NCBI GenBank assembly: GCA_003241055.1
Contig: QFOD01000009.1
Location: 124,001-188,000 of the forward strand
Origin: Roseateles depolymerans
GTDB taxonomy: Bacteria > Pseudomonadota > Gammaproteobacteria > Burkholderiales > Burkholderiaceae_C
DNA length: 64,000 nucleotides
Direction of reading: 5' to 3'
In this document: positions 1 to 8,284 of the stretch, one piece after another
Numbering within the stretch: the first letter of the stretch is position 1
How the letters are laid out: every line of letters begins with the position of its first letter
The notes under the pieces: generated by a model
Databases searched by the model: none
Seen by the model: only the letters and a program-made list of their open reading frames with translations
Told to the model about the DNA's origin: nothing
Translations under genes and position numbers: made by a program

Positions 1-1
1 C

Positions 2-478
2 GACAACGTCGCCTTCGGGCTGCTCGCGTCGCGCCAGTGCGGCCGCGACGAAGCCCGCGAGCGCGCCGCCCAGGCGCTGGCCACCGTGGGCCTGGCCCGC
101 TTTGCCGACGCCTTCCCGCACCAGCTCAGCGGCGGCATGAAGCAGCGCGTCGCCATCGCCCGCGCGCTGGCGATGCGGCCGCGCGTGCTGCTGATGGACG
201 AACCCTTCGCCGCACTCGATGCGCTGACCCGCCGCAGCCTGCAGCAGGAGCTGCTGTCGCTGTGGCAGGAGCTGCGCTTCACGCTGCTGTTCGTGACCCA
301 CTCCATCGAGGAGGCGCTGCTCGTGGGCAACCGCATCCTGCTGCTGTCGCCGCACCCGGGCCGCGTGCGGGCCGAGCTGGACGCCGAGGCCTTCGGCTTC
401 ACCAGCCTGGGCAGCGAGGCCTTCCAGGCCCAGTCGCAGCGCATCCATCGCCTGCTGTTCGAACACGCCGCCGCATGA
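2..478 (+). CDS. ABC transporter ATP-binding protein, NitT/TauT type (5' end outside window)
   Basis: This is the ATPase of an importer of the nitrate/sulfonate/taurine type; it works at the cytoplasmic face of the inner membrane. The reading frame is open from base 2, so the N-terminus with Walker A lies upstream of the window. Visible are the signature LSGGMKQR, Walker B VLLMDEPFAALD and the switch histidine in FVTHSIEEAL. The C-terminal segment on base release and regulation is short, as in SsuB/TauB. Its stop codon overlaps the ATG of the permease (ATGA), so the two are translationally coupled. The substrate cannot be read from the sequence. An internal GTG at base 86 is not the real start because conserved sequence continues upstream of it. 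Confidence 0.9.
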   Translation, partial: DNVAFGLLASRQCGRDEARERAAQALATVGLARFADAFPHQLSGGMKQRVAIARALAMRPRVLLMDEPFAALDALTRRSLQQELLSLWQELRFTLLFVTHSIEEALLVGNRILLLSPHPGRVRAELDAEAFGFTSLGSEAFQAQSQRIHRLLFEHAAA

Positions 479-1341
479 ACACGCTGACCCCCGCCCGCCC
501 CGAATTCGAGCGCGCGCTGCCGCCGCTGCCGCCCCACAGCGCCGAGCAGCCGCTGCGCCTGGGCGCACGCCTGTGGCGGCGCGACGGGCTGCGCCAGCTG
601 CTGGTGCTGGCCCTGCTGGCGCTGGCCTGGGAGGGCGCGGCCCGCTGGGCGGGCAACGAGCTGCTGCTGCCCGGCTTCCTGCAGGCCGCCTCGGCCTGGT
701 GGAGCGACCTGCGCAGCGGCGAGCTGCCGTTGCGCACCGGTGTGTCGCTGGCCCTGCTGCTGCAGGGCTATGCGCTGGGCGTGGTGCTGGCGCTGGGCCT
801 GTCGGCGCTGGCGGTGGCCACGCGGCCCGGGCGCGACCTGCTGGCCACGCTGACCTCGCTGTTCAACCCGCTGCCCGCCATCGCGCTGCTGCCGCTGGCG
901 CTGCTGTGGTTCGGCCTGGGCGCCGGCAGCCTGGTCTTCGTGCTGGTGCATGCGGTGCTGTGGCCGGTGGCGCTGGCGACGCTGGCGGGCTTCCAGGGCG
1001 TGCCCGAGACACTGCGCATGGCCGGCCTCAACTACGGCCTGCGCGGGCTGCACTATGTGCTGCAGATCCTGGTGCCGGCGGCGCTGCCCGCCATCCTTTC
1101 GGGCCTGCGCATCGGCTGGGCCTTTGCGTGGCGCACGCTGATCGCGGCCGAGCTGTTCTTCGGCGCGTCCTCGGGCCGCGGCGGGCTGGGCTGGTACATC
1201 TTCCAGAACCGCAACGAGCTGATGACCGACCATGTGTTCGCCGGCCTGGCCACCGTGGTGCTGATCGGCTGGGGCATGGAGCGCCTGGTGTTCGACGCGA
1301 TCGAGCGCGTCACCGTGCGCCGCTGGGGTCAGCAGCGCTGA
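475..1341 (+). CDS. ABC transporter permease, NitT/TauT (SsuC/TauC) type
   Basis: This 288-residue inner-membrane permease belongs to the BPD_transp_1 family. It partners the ATPase that ends just upstream and starts at the ATG overlapping that gene's stop. About six hydrophobic helices are visible. The EAA-type cytoplasmic loop lies near residues 180-205 (GVPETLRMAGLNYG). The ending around GRGGLGWYIFQNRNELMTD resembles SsuC and TauC. The periplasmic binding protein must lie outside the window. The next gene, mobA, is convergent only 7 bp away, so this is the last gene of its operon. A nitrate, sulfonate or other small-anion substrate is possible; nothing visible decides it. Confidence 0.88.
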   Translation: MNTLTPARPEFERALPPLPPHSAEQPLRLGARLWRRDGLRQLLVLALLALAWEGAARWAGNELLLPGFLQAASAWWSDLRSGELPLRTGVSLALLLQGYALGVVLALGLSALAVATRPGRDLLATLTSLFNPLPAIALLPLALLWFGLGAGSLVFVLVHAVLWPVALATLAGFQGVPETLRMAGLNYGLRGLHYVLQILVPAALPAILSGLRIGWAFAWRTLIAAELFFGASSGRGGLGWYIFQNRNELMTDHVFAGLATVVLIGWGMERLVFDAIERVTVRRWGQQR

Positions 1342-1348
1342 ACGGCGC

Positions 1349-1960
1349 TCAGCCGCGCTGCTGCACCTGCTGCAGCTCGGCCGGCGTGTTGGCGTTGAAG
1401 AAGGCGCCGGCGTCGTCGAACACCACCTCCACGCAGCGATGCTGCGCGGTCCAGCGATCGATCTTGCGCTGCCCATCCTGGATGAAGCGCAGCAGGCTCT
1501 CCGACACCTCGGTCTTCATCAGGCAGAACACCGGCTGCACCTGCACCTCGCCGCTCTCGCGGGTGGCGGCCATCGCGATCTCGGCATCGGCCGACACCAG
1601 GGCCTGCGCCAGCCGGGCCACCAGGTCCATGGGGAAGCGCGGCGAATCGCAGGGCACCGTCACCAGATAGGGCGTCTCGCAGCGCTCCAGGCCCGCCATG
1701 AAGCCCGCCAGCGGGCCGGGGTAGTCGGGGAAGGGGTCGGGCACCACGGGCGCACCCATGGCCTCGTAGGCGCCCAGGTTGCGGTTGGCATTGATCATCA
1801 CCTGGCCCACCTGGGTGGACAGGCGCATCAGCGCATTCATGGCCAGCGGCAGCCCCTGGTAGTTCTGCAGGCCCTTGTCGACGCCGCCCATGCGGCTGCC
1901 GCGGCCGCCGGCCAGCACCAGGCCGGTGATGTCGTCGGGGGAGAGGGTGGGTTGGGTCAT
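1349..1960 (-). CDS. mobA: Molybdenum cofactor guanylyltransferase MobA
   Basis: MobA joins GMP from GTP to molybdopterin to make the MGD cofactor needed by formate dehydrogenases of the DMSO-reductase family. The 203-residue protein has the nucleotide-binding motif LAGGRGSRMGGVDKGL at residues 15-30. The Mg-binding region VPCDSPRFP and the PGPLAGFMAGLE segment are also typical. Length matches the family. The start ATG overlaps the stop of the TorD-like chaperone gene (ATGA). The gene is the last of the formate dehydrogenase cluster, which fits local supply of bis-MGD to the alpha subunit. Confidence 0.95.
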   Translation of the reverse strand: MTQPTLSPDDITGLVLAGGRGSRMGGVDKGLQNYQGLPLAMNALMRLSTQVGQVMINANRNLGAYEAMGAPVVPDPFPDYPGPLAGFMAGLERCETPYLVTVPCDSPRFPMDLVARLAQALVSADAEIAMAATRESGEVQVQPVFCLMKTEVSESLLRFIQDGQRKIDRWTAQHRCVEVVFDDAGAFFNANTPAELQQVQQRG

Positions 1961-2589
1961 TCGATCATGTCGAAGGCCTGGGCCTCGACCTCCACAAAGG
2001 CGCGGGTCAGGCCAGCCAGCGCGGCCGTGAGCTGGGCGGCCGGGTGAGCGGCCACGGCGTCGCACAACGCCTCCACCCAGGTCTGCACATGGGCGCGGAA
2101 GAAGCGGCGCTGCTGCTCGAGATTGCACACCGCGATGTCGTCGCCGGCGATCAGCCAGCGCATCACCTCGAACACGAAGGCGATGTGGTCTTCCGTCTCG
2201 CCGGCCTGCTCGTCGCGCGCCAGGCCCAGCAGGGCCAGATCGGTGCGCAGCGCAGCCAGCGGCTTCTCGTTCAGGAAGCCGGCCTGGTAGTAGGAGCCGT
2301 ACACGAAGACGTCGGGCTTGCCCACGCCACCGAACAGCGCGCTGTACTCCTGGGCCGCCTGAGCGGCCGTGGTGGCGCGCATGGCGGCCACCAGGTCCTG
2401 CCAGGGCGCTTCCAGGTGCCCGCCGGGCTCGGGCGCCTCGGTCACGGCCACCTGGAATTCGGTCAGCAGCGCGGCGTCGGGCGGCGCCAGCCACAGCCGC
2501 GCCAGCAGGCCGTAGAGGTCGGCACGCGCCAGTTCCTCGCCATCGTCCATGCTGGCAAAGCCCAGCGCGCGGATACCGGCATCACTCAT
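1957..2589 (-). CDS. TorD/DmsD-family molecular chaperone for formate dehydrogenase
   Basis: This 210-residue, mostly helical cytoplasmic protein belongs to the TorD family of chaperones that bind Tat signals and help load the molybdopterin cofactor before export. Family-like features are RADLYGLLARLWLAPPD near the N-terminus, the YGSYYQAGFLNEKPL segment, and EDHIAFVFEVMRWLIAG in the middle. It overlaps the polyferredoxin gene upstream and mobA downstream by ATGA junctions. The likely client is the Tat-targeted alpha subunit encoded at 9157-12129. Assignment to the family is from motif character; the client is inferred from context. Confidence 0.85.
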   Translation of the reverse strand: MSDAGIRALGFASMDDGEELARADLYGLLARLWLAPPDAALLTEFQVAVTEAPEPGGHLEAPWQDLVAAMRATTAAQAAQEYSALFGGVGKPDVFVYGSYYQAGFLNEKPLAALRTDLALLGLARDEQAGETEDHIAFVFEVMRWLIAGDDIAVCNLEQQRRFFRAHVQTWVEALCDAVAAHPAAQLTAALAGLTRAFVEVEAQAFDMIE

Positions 2590-4781
2590 AGGTCGGTGAT
2601 CTTCACTTCGTTGGGGTTGGAGTACATGTCCACGACGCGGCAGTCGTTGCACATCTTGAGCCGCTCCAGCGCCGCGCCCTGGAAGGCGCTGTGGCCGGCG
2701 AGCTTGGCGACGATGTTCTCGATGGCCTTGAGTGTGCCGAAGGGCTTGCCGCACTTCACGCAGGCATAGGGCGGCACCTCGTGCAGCACGCGCGCGGCCT
2801 TGCGGGCGCGGCCCTCGTCGGCCAGCCACAGGCGAGGCTCCAGCGTGATCGCCTGCTCGGGGCAGGTGGACACGCACAGGCCGCACTGCACGCAGTTCTT
2901 CTCGTAGAAGCGCAGCTGCGGGCGCTCCGGGTTGTCGGCCAGCGCGCCGGCCGGGCAGGCGCCCACGCAGGACAGGCACATGGTGCAGCTGTCGGTGTTG
3001 ACCTTCAGGCTGCCCAGCGGCGAGCCCGCTGCGGGCAGCGCGATCACCTCGGGCACGGCCTGCGGCGCCTGAGCGCGCAGGTGGTCCAGCGCCATCTCCA
3101 GCGTCACGCGTTTGTCGGCCTGCACGGCCTCGGTGCTGGGCTGGCGCACGCCGCGGGCGGGTGCGCAGCGCAGCGCGGCATCCAGCGCCGCGAGGTCGCG
3201 GGCATCGCGCGCCTCCAGCAGGCGCAGGTGGCCGTCGCCATAGCCCAGGCCGCTCAGCAGCGCCTGGCCCACGGCCATCTGCTCGGCCAGTGCCTCGCGG
3301 TACTCGGGCGCCTCTTCCTCGGTGAGCAGCACCATCACCTGCGAGGCGCCCTGGGCGATGGCCATCAGCCACAGGTCCAGCCCCGCGCTGGCGGTGTGCC
3401 ACAGCGGCATCGGAATGACGCGGGCCGGCAGGCCCTGCAGGCCCAGGCCCAGCCGGCTGGCGCGGCCCAGATCGTCGATGAGGCGCGCGCCCTGCCCTTC
3501 GCTGTGCAGCAGCAGCGCGGCATCGCGGCCACCGGCGGCGGCATAGGCCGACAGCAGCGTGCGCTGGCGCTTGCCCTGGTGCGCCGGACCGGGGTAGGCA
3601 AAGCTCATCGCGCCGCTGGGGCAGACCGTGCTGCAGGCGCCGCAGCCCACGCACAGGTGGGGCTCGACGATGACGCCACCGCTCTGGCCGCCCACGCCAC
3701 GGCCCGGCGTTTTGCCCTTGAGCGTGGCGTCGCTGCGGATGGCGCGCGTGGAGCACACGTCGATGCAGGCCGTGCAGCCGATCTGCTGGTTGCGGCTGTG
3801 CGCGCAGAGCTTGGCCTGGTAGTTGAAGAACTTGGGCTTGTCGAACTCGCCCACCAGTTCGCGCAGCGCCAGCAGCGCGTCGAAGAGACGGCGCTCGCGC
3901 TCGGCCCCGGCCGGCACATGGAAATAGCCCTGCGGCGGCTGGTGCTGGCTGAAGGCCGGCGTGGCGCGCAGATCGAGCACCAGGTCGAAGCGCTCCTCGA
4001 CCAGCTCGGCCTCGCGCTCGAAGTCGATGGCGCCGGCCGCATCGCAGACGCGCACGCAGTCGCGATGGCTCTTGCAGGCGGACAGGTCGATCTGATAGTC
4101 CAGCCCGATGGCGCCCTCGGGGCAGGCCTGCACGCAGGCATTGCAGCGGGTGCAGAGGTCCAGGTCGATGGGGTTGGCCGTTTCCCAGGCGATGTCGAAG
4201 GCACCCAGCCAGCCGGCCAGGCGCGTGACGCGGCCGCTGTGCACCGGCAGCTCGCGCCGCTGCGGCAGCGTGCTGCCCGCGCCCTCGAGCAGCAGGGTCA
4301 CATCGAGCTTGTCGGCCAGACGCTCGGCCGCGGCCTGGGCAACGTCCGCCGGGCCGATGACCAGGCAACGCCCCGCCGAGCGGTAGGGCACGGTGCTGAC
4401 CGGGTCGGCTGGCGGCAGCTGCGCGGCGGCCAGCAGTGCGGCCATCTTGGGCGTGGCGCTGCGGCCCTCGCCGGACCAGCCCGCGGTCTCGCGCAGGTTG
4501 ACGAAGCGGATGGGGCGCTCCGCCACCGGGCGGGCGCCTTCGGTCAGGTCGTTGAGCTCGACGAACAGGCGCTGCTCCTGCGTGCAGGCCACCAGCAGCT
4601 GTTCGTCATCGCCGGCCTCTTTGGCCGCGCGCTGGAAGGCCGGCGCCTCACGGCGGCACAGGCCGGTGTGCAGGGTCGCCAGGCCCTCAGTGCTGGCGCC
4701 CGGCACCCGGCTCAAGGCCTGCTGCAGGGCGGCCGGGTCCAGCGGCAGGGTCCGGTTGCAGTCGCAGATCAGCGTCTTCAT
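2586..4781 (-). CDS. Polyferredoxin (multi-cluster 4Fe-4S protein) of the formate dehydrogenase region
   Basis: This 731-residue protein has no signal peptide. Complete CxxCxxCxxxC(P) motifs occur at Cys210/213/216/220, Cys377/380/383/387, Cys599/602/605/609 and Cys630/633/636/640. Further cysteine groups lie at 236-246, 326-343, and 674/677 with 711/714. At least four to six 4Fe-4S clusters are therefore likely, making it a cytoplasmic electron wire. The start chosen is the ATG of MKTLICDCNR rather than an in-frame ATG five codons earlier, because that sequence begins the conserved part. The choice leaves a 95 bp overlap with the DUF3306 gene. Its stop overlaps the torD-like start. Electron donor and acceptor are unknown. 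Confidence 0.88.
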   Translation of the reverse strand: MKTLICDCNRTLPLDPAALQQALSRVPGASTEGLATLHTGLCRREAPAFQRAAKEAGDDEQLLVACTQEQRLFVELNDLTEGARPVAERPIRFVNLRETAGWSGEGRSATPKMAALLAAAQLPPADPVSTVPYRSAGRCLVIGPADVAQAAAERLADKLDVTLLLEGAGSTLPQRRELPVHSGRVTRLAGWLGAFDIAWETANPIDLDLCTRCNACVQACPEGAIGLDYQIDLSACKSHRDCVRVCDAAGAIDFEREAELVEERFDLVLDLRATPAFSQHQPPQGYFHVPAGAERERRLFDALLALRELVGEFDKPKFFNYQAKLCAHSRNQQIGCTACIDVCSTRAIRSDATLKGKTPGRGVGGQSGGVIVEPHLCVGCGACSTVCPSGAMSFAYPGPAHQGKRQRTLLSAYAAAGGRDAALLLHSEGQGARLIDDLGRASRLGLGLQGLPARVIPMPLWHTASAGLDLWLMAIAQGASQVMVLLTEEEAPEYREALAEQMAVGQALLSGLGYGDGHLRLLEARDARDLAALDAALRCAPARGVRQPSTEAVQADKRVTLEMALDHLRAQAPQAVPEVIALPAAGSPLGSLKVNTDSCTMCLSCVGACPAGALADNPERPQLRFYEKNCVQCGLCVSTCPEQAITLEPRLWLADEGRARKAARVLHEVPPYACVKCGKPFGTLKAIENIVAKLAGHSAFQGAALERLKMCNDCRVVDMYSNPNEVKITDL

Positions 4782-5322
4782 GGGAGGCGGTGGCAAGGGA
4801 GGGGATCTCTAGGGTTTCAGGGGCGGTGGAGGGTTCGGCCAGCGCGGATTCGTCAGGGGCATCGGCACCCGCAGCAACGACCGGCTGCGCGGGTTCGTCC
4901 GGGGCTTCGTCGAACAGCCCCAGCACCTGGCTCTGCACCATCTGCCGGAGCATGGACTCCGGCAGCGGATCGGGCTGGGAGTAATCGTCGATGTAGATGT
5001 CCAGCCCGTCCATCACATTGAAGTGCGGGTCGCTGAAGAGCTTCTTCAGCGCTGCGTTCTTGACCTCGGGCTGCACGCCGCGCGCGACGAAGCGCGAGAA
5101 GTCGCCGGCGTCGGCGGGCAGCGCCGCGACGTCGTCCAGGGTCGGCAACGCTGCCGCCTCGACAACGGCGACGGGCTGAGTCTCAGGCGCCGCGGGCGGC
5201 GCCGGCACAGCGGCGGGCGCCGGCTCGGGCACCGCCGCCGGGGGCTCCTCCAGCGGCAGGCCCTGGCGTGCCTGGCCCTTGCGACGCGACCAGCGCGAAA
5301 AGAAACTGTCGTCCTCGGCCAT
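4687..5322 (-). CDS. DUF3306 domain protein of the formate dehydrogenase cluster
   Basis: This 211-residue protein begins MAEDDSFFSRWSRRKGQAR, a start typical of the DUF3306 family. A Pro/Ala-rich linker follows at residues 22-60. The conserved core is around DFSRFVARGVQPEVKNAALKK and FNVMDGLDIYIDDYS, with LPESMLRQM after it. No signal peptide or membrane helix is visible. The family is known from formate dehydrogenase operons, but its function is not established; a role in assembly is only a guess. The last 31 residues are read from sequence that also encodes the start of the polyferredoxin in another frame. The DUF3305 gene lies 7 bp upstream. Confidence 0.8.
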   Translation of the reverse strand: MAEDDSFFSRWSRRKGQARQGLPLEEPPAAVPEPAPAAVPAPPAAPETQPVAVVEAAALPTLDDVAALPADAGDFSRFVARGVQPEVKNAALKKLFSDPHFNVMDGLDIYIDDYSQPDPLPESMLRQMVQSQVLGLFDEAPDEPAQPVVAAGADAPDESALAEPSTAPETLEIPSLATASHEDADLRLQPDPAAGPGRPAAGLEPGAGRQH

Positions 5323-5329
5323 GCCAGCC

Positions 5330-5824
5330 TCAACGGCGATCGAGACGCTGGAAGGACGCGGGGCGCTTGCGCTGCTTGGGTTCGGGTCGGTAGTGGACGT
5401 CGGTGTAGGCCTGCAGCCAGTCGCGCACGGCAGCCGGCAGCGGCAGGTTGTCCACGCGCTCCTGCGAGTCCAGCCAGCGCCCCGCCTCGTTGTACGACAG
5501 CGAGACCGCCTCGGGCCAGGCCCGCGAGGGATCGTTCTCGTCGGTGCGCCACATGACGAACCAGACCGGCGAGCCGCTGGTCAGGTTGAGGTAGTAGCCC
5601 TCACCCTCGTCGCCGTACAGCGCGACCTCCAGGGCACCGTGCAGGAACTGCGCCTGGCGACCGTCGTCGCGCAGCGTCAACGGCCCGCTGTCCAGGGCCG
5701 CACCGAACTGGCCCTCGTCGATGACCACATCGGCCACGCGATGCCGCCAGTCCTCCCAACGGTTGGGCTGGAATTCGCGCTCGAACAGCACGGCCACGCG
5801 CAGGCCAGGACGTTTGTCTGTCAT
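5330..5824 (-). CDS. DUF3305 domain protein of the formate dehydrogenase cluster
   Basis: This 164-residue protein starts at the ATG overlapping the fdhD stop. The visible family core includes LRVAVLFEREFQPNRWEDW at residues 8-26. A second conserved block runs through GYYLNLTSGSPVWFVMW, followed by RPEPKQRKRPASFQ near the C-terminus. No export signal or cofactor motif is visible. DUF3305 and DUF3306 genes are usually adjacent in formate dehydrogenase operons, as here. Their biochemical role is unknown. The pairing suggests that the two products act together, perhaps in maturation, but that is inference. Confidence 0.82.
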   Translation of the reverse strand: MTDKRPGLRVAVLFEREFQPNRWEDWRHRVADVVIDEGQFGAALDSGPLTLRDDGRQAQFLHGALEVALYGDEGEGYYLNLTSGSPVWFVMWRTDENDPSRAWPEAVSLSYNEAGRWLDSQERVDNLPLPAAVRDWLQAYTDVHYRPEPKQRKRPASFQRLDRR

Positions 5825-6750
5825 CGGGTTCGCCGCGGGTCCTGGGAGGCTGCGCCGTCGATCACCAGCTGCACGGCAGCATGCTCCGGCGGGGGCAGCG
5901 GGTCGGCATCGAATCGCTCGAAGCCGGTGTAGCAAAGGAAACGCCGGTTGGCGGCGCGGCCGAACAGTGTCATGCCCAGCTGCGTGGCCAGCTCGTGGCC
6001 CATCTGCGTGACGCCGTTGCGCGACACGACGATGGGCACGCCCATCTGGGCGGACTTCATCACCATCTCGCTGGTCAGGCGGCCGGTCGTGTAGAACACC
6101 TTGTCCGCGCCCCCCACGCCGTGCAGGGCCATCCAGCCGGCGATCGTGTCGATCGCGTTGTGCCGGCCCACGTCCTCGACGAACTTGAGCATGACGGCGC
6201 CGTCGAACAGCGCGCAACCGTGCACCGAACCCGCGCGGCGATGCAGGCTGTCCTGCTGCCGCACCCGCTCCAGCAGCGCATGCAGGCCGCCCTGGCTGAT
6301 GCGGGCGGTGCGCGCGTCCGGCAGCCGCACGGCCGCCACATGCGACAGCACATCGCCGAACACCGTGCCCTGGCCGCAGCCCGTGGTGACCACGCGCTGC
6401 GCCGTGCGCGACTCGATCTCGGCCAGACCGTGCCGGGTCTTGACCGCCGCCGCGCCGACCTCCCAGTCCACCTGGATGGACTCGATCTCGTCGAGGCGCT
6501 GGATCAGGCGCTGATTGAACAGGTAGCCCAGCACCAGCAGCTCGGGCTCGGCACCCAGCGTCATCAGCGTGACCAGCTCGCGCTTGTCGACATAGATCGC
6601 CAGCGGACGCTCCAGAGGAATCTGGATGCGACGACGCTGGCCGTATTCGTCGAGGATCTCGATCTCGCGCAGCGGATCGACCCGGGCGCTGGTCAGTTCC
6701 GGCACACCGGGGGGCACGGCCAGGGCCTCGGGTTCTTGGAAGGGCAGCAT
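5821..6750 (-). CDS. fdhD: Formate dehydrogenase accessory sulfurtransferase FdhD
   Basis: FdhD transfers sulfur from the IscS cysteine desulfurase to the Mo/W-bis-MGD cofactor, which activates formate dehydrogenase. The 309-residue protein has the family blocks IPLERPLAIYVDKRE, FVEDVGRHNAIDTIAG, FYTTGRLTSEMVMKS and GVPIVVSRNGVT. In the E. coli enzyme a CxxC pair (Cys121, Cys124) is reported to be needed. Here the matching site reads TTGCGQGT: Cys125 is present, but the position of the second Cys is Gly128 (codon GGC). The stop overlaps the DUF3305 start. Identity is firm; the single cysteine is noted as unusual. Confidence 0.95.
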   Translation of the reverse strand: MLPFQEPEALAVPPGVPELTSARVDPLREIEILDEYGQRRRIQIPLERPLAIYVDKRELVTLMTLGAEPELLVLGYLFNQRLIQRLDEIESIQVDWEVGAAAVKTRHGLAEIESRTAQRVVTTGCGQGTVFGDVLSHVAAVRLPDARTARISQGGLHALLERVRQQDSLHRRAGSVHGCALFDGAVMLKFVEDVGRHNAIDTIAGWMALHGVGGADKVFYTTGRLTSEMVMKSAQMGVPIVVSRNGVTQMGHELATQLGMTLFGRAANRRFLCYTGFERFDADPLPPPEHAAVQLVIDGAASQDPRRTR

Positions 6751-6784
6751 GCGGACAGGGGCCGCGGAGCGCAGGCTCCGCGCC

Positions 6785-7120
6785 TTACTTCTTGGCGGGC
6801 GCCGCGGGTGCCGCGGCAGCCGTCGTCACCGGCGCCGAGGCGGGAGCGGGCGGCGTGTAGACGAAGGGGCCGGGATCGGCGCAGGCCGGGGTCTCGGTCG
6901 GCGTGACGGGCTTGCCCGCCTTCTTGGCCTGTTCACGGTAGGTGGCAGCCACACGGTCCATGCTCTTGCAGAGCTGGAAGTCGGCGACCTTGTTCGTGTG
7001 GGCCGTCTTGGCCGCGGTTTCGGCCGCCTTGGCCTTGGCCTCGTCGCTCAGCGGCGGCAGCTTGGCCAGCGCGGCGCCGGACCCCAGCACCGCCACAGCC
7101 AGCATCATGATGCGTTTCAT
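6785..7120 (-). CDS. Small exported protein, unknown function, in formate dehydrogenase cluster
   Basis: This 111-residue protein has a clear Sec signal peptide (MKRIMMLAVAVLGSGAALA, cleavage after ALA near residue 19). The mature part is short and rich in Ala, Lys and Pro, with two cysteines (LCKSMDR and PACADPGP) that could form a disulfide. It ends in a low-complexity Ala/Pro tail. A good ribosome site (AGGAG) lies 5 bases before the ATG. It sits 17 bp after the gamma-subunit gene and 34 bp before fdhD, so it is probably cotranscribed. I do not recognise a named family. A periplasmic role connected with the dehydrogenase is inferred from position only. Confidence 0.75.
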   Translation of the reverse strand: MKRIMMLAVAVLGSGAALAKLPPLSDEAKAKAAETAAKTAHTNKVADFQLCKSMDRVAATYREQAKKAGKPVTPTETPACADPGPFVYTPPAPASAPVTTAAAAPAAPAKK

Positions 7121-7137
7121 CGTTGCTCCTAGATTGG

Positions 7138-8262
7138 TCAGGTGCCGGTCACCGGCTTGCCGTTGCTGGACGGGGCGCTCTGCGCAGAGCGCTGCACCGG
7201 GATCTTGCCGGCCTTGATGTCGTCGTACCAGAGCTCGTGGTGCTCCTTGGCCCAGGACTCCTCGACCCAGCCCGTCTTCATCGCACCGAGTGCACCCTTG
7301 ACGCCCACCGTGCCCATGTAGATGTGGCCCAGCAGCATGGCGATCATGATGATGGCCGCGACCGCGTGGATCATCTGGGCGATGTGCATGTCGCCGCGCA
7401 GGTAGACCATGCCGGGAATCAGCTTGTCCAGCACGAAGCCCGAGGCCACGATCACCAGGCCGGGCACGCAGATGCCCCACCAGAACATGCCCTTCTCACC
7501 TGCATTGAAGCGGTGCGAGGGCACGTGCGGGCCGTCGCTCAGCATGCCGCCGGCCTTCTTCAGCCAGATGAAGTCGGCCGCGTTGGCGATGTTGTCCTTG
7601 ACGAAGGTGAGCACGACGATCACCAGCGACACGGCAAACAGCGGGCCGACGAAGTTGTGCACGTTCTTCAGCAGGTAGGTCAGCCAGCCGAACAGCGTGC
7701 TGCCGATGATGGGCAGCAGGAAGAACTTGCCGAACGCCATCACGATGCCGGAAACCGCCAGCGCGGTGAAGGCGCCGGCATTGACCCAGTGGGCCGCACG
7801 CTCGAACGGCGTGAAGCGCTCGATCTTGCGGCCGGTTTCCGGGTGGTCATGACCCAGCGGCCCCTTGGCCTTGTAGAAGATGGCCAGCGCCAGCAGCGCG
7901 ATCAGCAGCAGCGAACCGCCGTAGGGAATGATCCAGCGGTTGCGCACCTGGCGCCAGGCCTCACCGGCATTGGTGAGGTTGGACCCGGGGTATTGCACGA
8001 AGCGCTGGATCAGCACGCCCTTCTCGGCACCGGGCAGGCTGGTATAGCCCTCCTGCACGCCGGACTCGCGGACCTTGCGCCAGAACGGCGCGTTATTGCC
8101 GGGCTGGCTCTTGGCCCGCTCGGCATTGGTGTCATCGGGCTTGGACTCGGGCGCCGCCACTGCGGACGCCGTCGTCGCCGGGGGCGCGGTCTGCGCCCCA
8201 GCCACGGCCGAAACGGCCACCAGCAGCCCCAACATCAGTTGTCGCATCCAACCGTGTCGCAT
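7138..8262 (-). CDS. Formate dehydrogenase gamma subunit (cytochrome b556 type)
   Basis: The gamma subunit anchors the dehydrogenase to the inner membrane and passes electrons through heme b to quinone. The 374-residue protein starts at the ATG of MRHGWMRQLML, which has a GGAGTTCTC ribosome site. A signal peptide ends near VAGAQ. A periplasmic segment of about 100 residues follows, then about four further membrane helices. Candidate heme-ligand histidines occur in FERAAHWVN, LLKNVHNFVG, MHIAQMIHAV and LLGHIYMG. The C-terminal block MKTGWVEESWAKEHHELWYDD is typical of FdnI/FdoI-like proteins. An in-frame extension to 8388 lacks a ribosome site and is not conserved-looking. Confidence 0.92.
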   Translation of the reverse strand: MRHGWMRQLMLGLLVAVSAVAGAQTAPPATTASAVAAPESKPDDTNAERAKSQPGNNAPFWRKVRESGVQEGYTSLPGAEKGVLIQRFVQYPGSNLTNAGEAWRQVRNRWIIPYGGSLLLIALLALAIFYKAKGPLGHDHPETGRKIERFTPFERAAHWVNAGAFTALAVSGIVMAFGKFFLLPIIGSTLFGWLTYLLKNVHNFVGPLFAVSLVIVVLTFVKDNIANAADFIWLKKAGGMLSDGPHVPSHRFNAGEKGMFWWGICVPGLVIVASGFVLDKLIPGMVYLRGDMHIAQMIHAVAAIIMIAMLLGHIYMGTVGVKGALGAMKTGWVEESWAKEHHELWYDDIKAGKIPVQRSAQSAPSSNGKPVTGT

Positions 8263-8284
8263 GAGAACTCCTTCCGGCCCCGGC

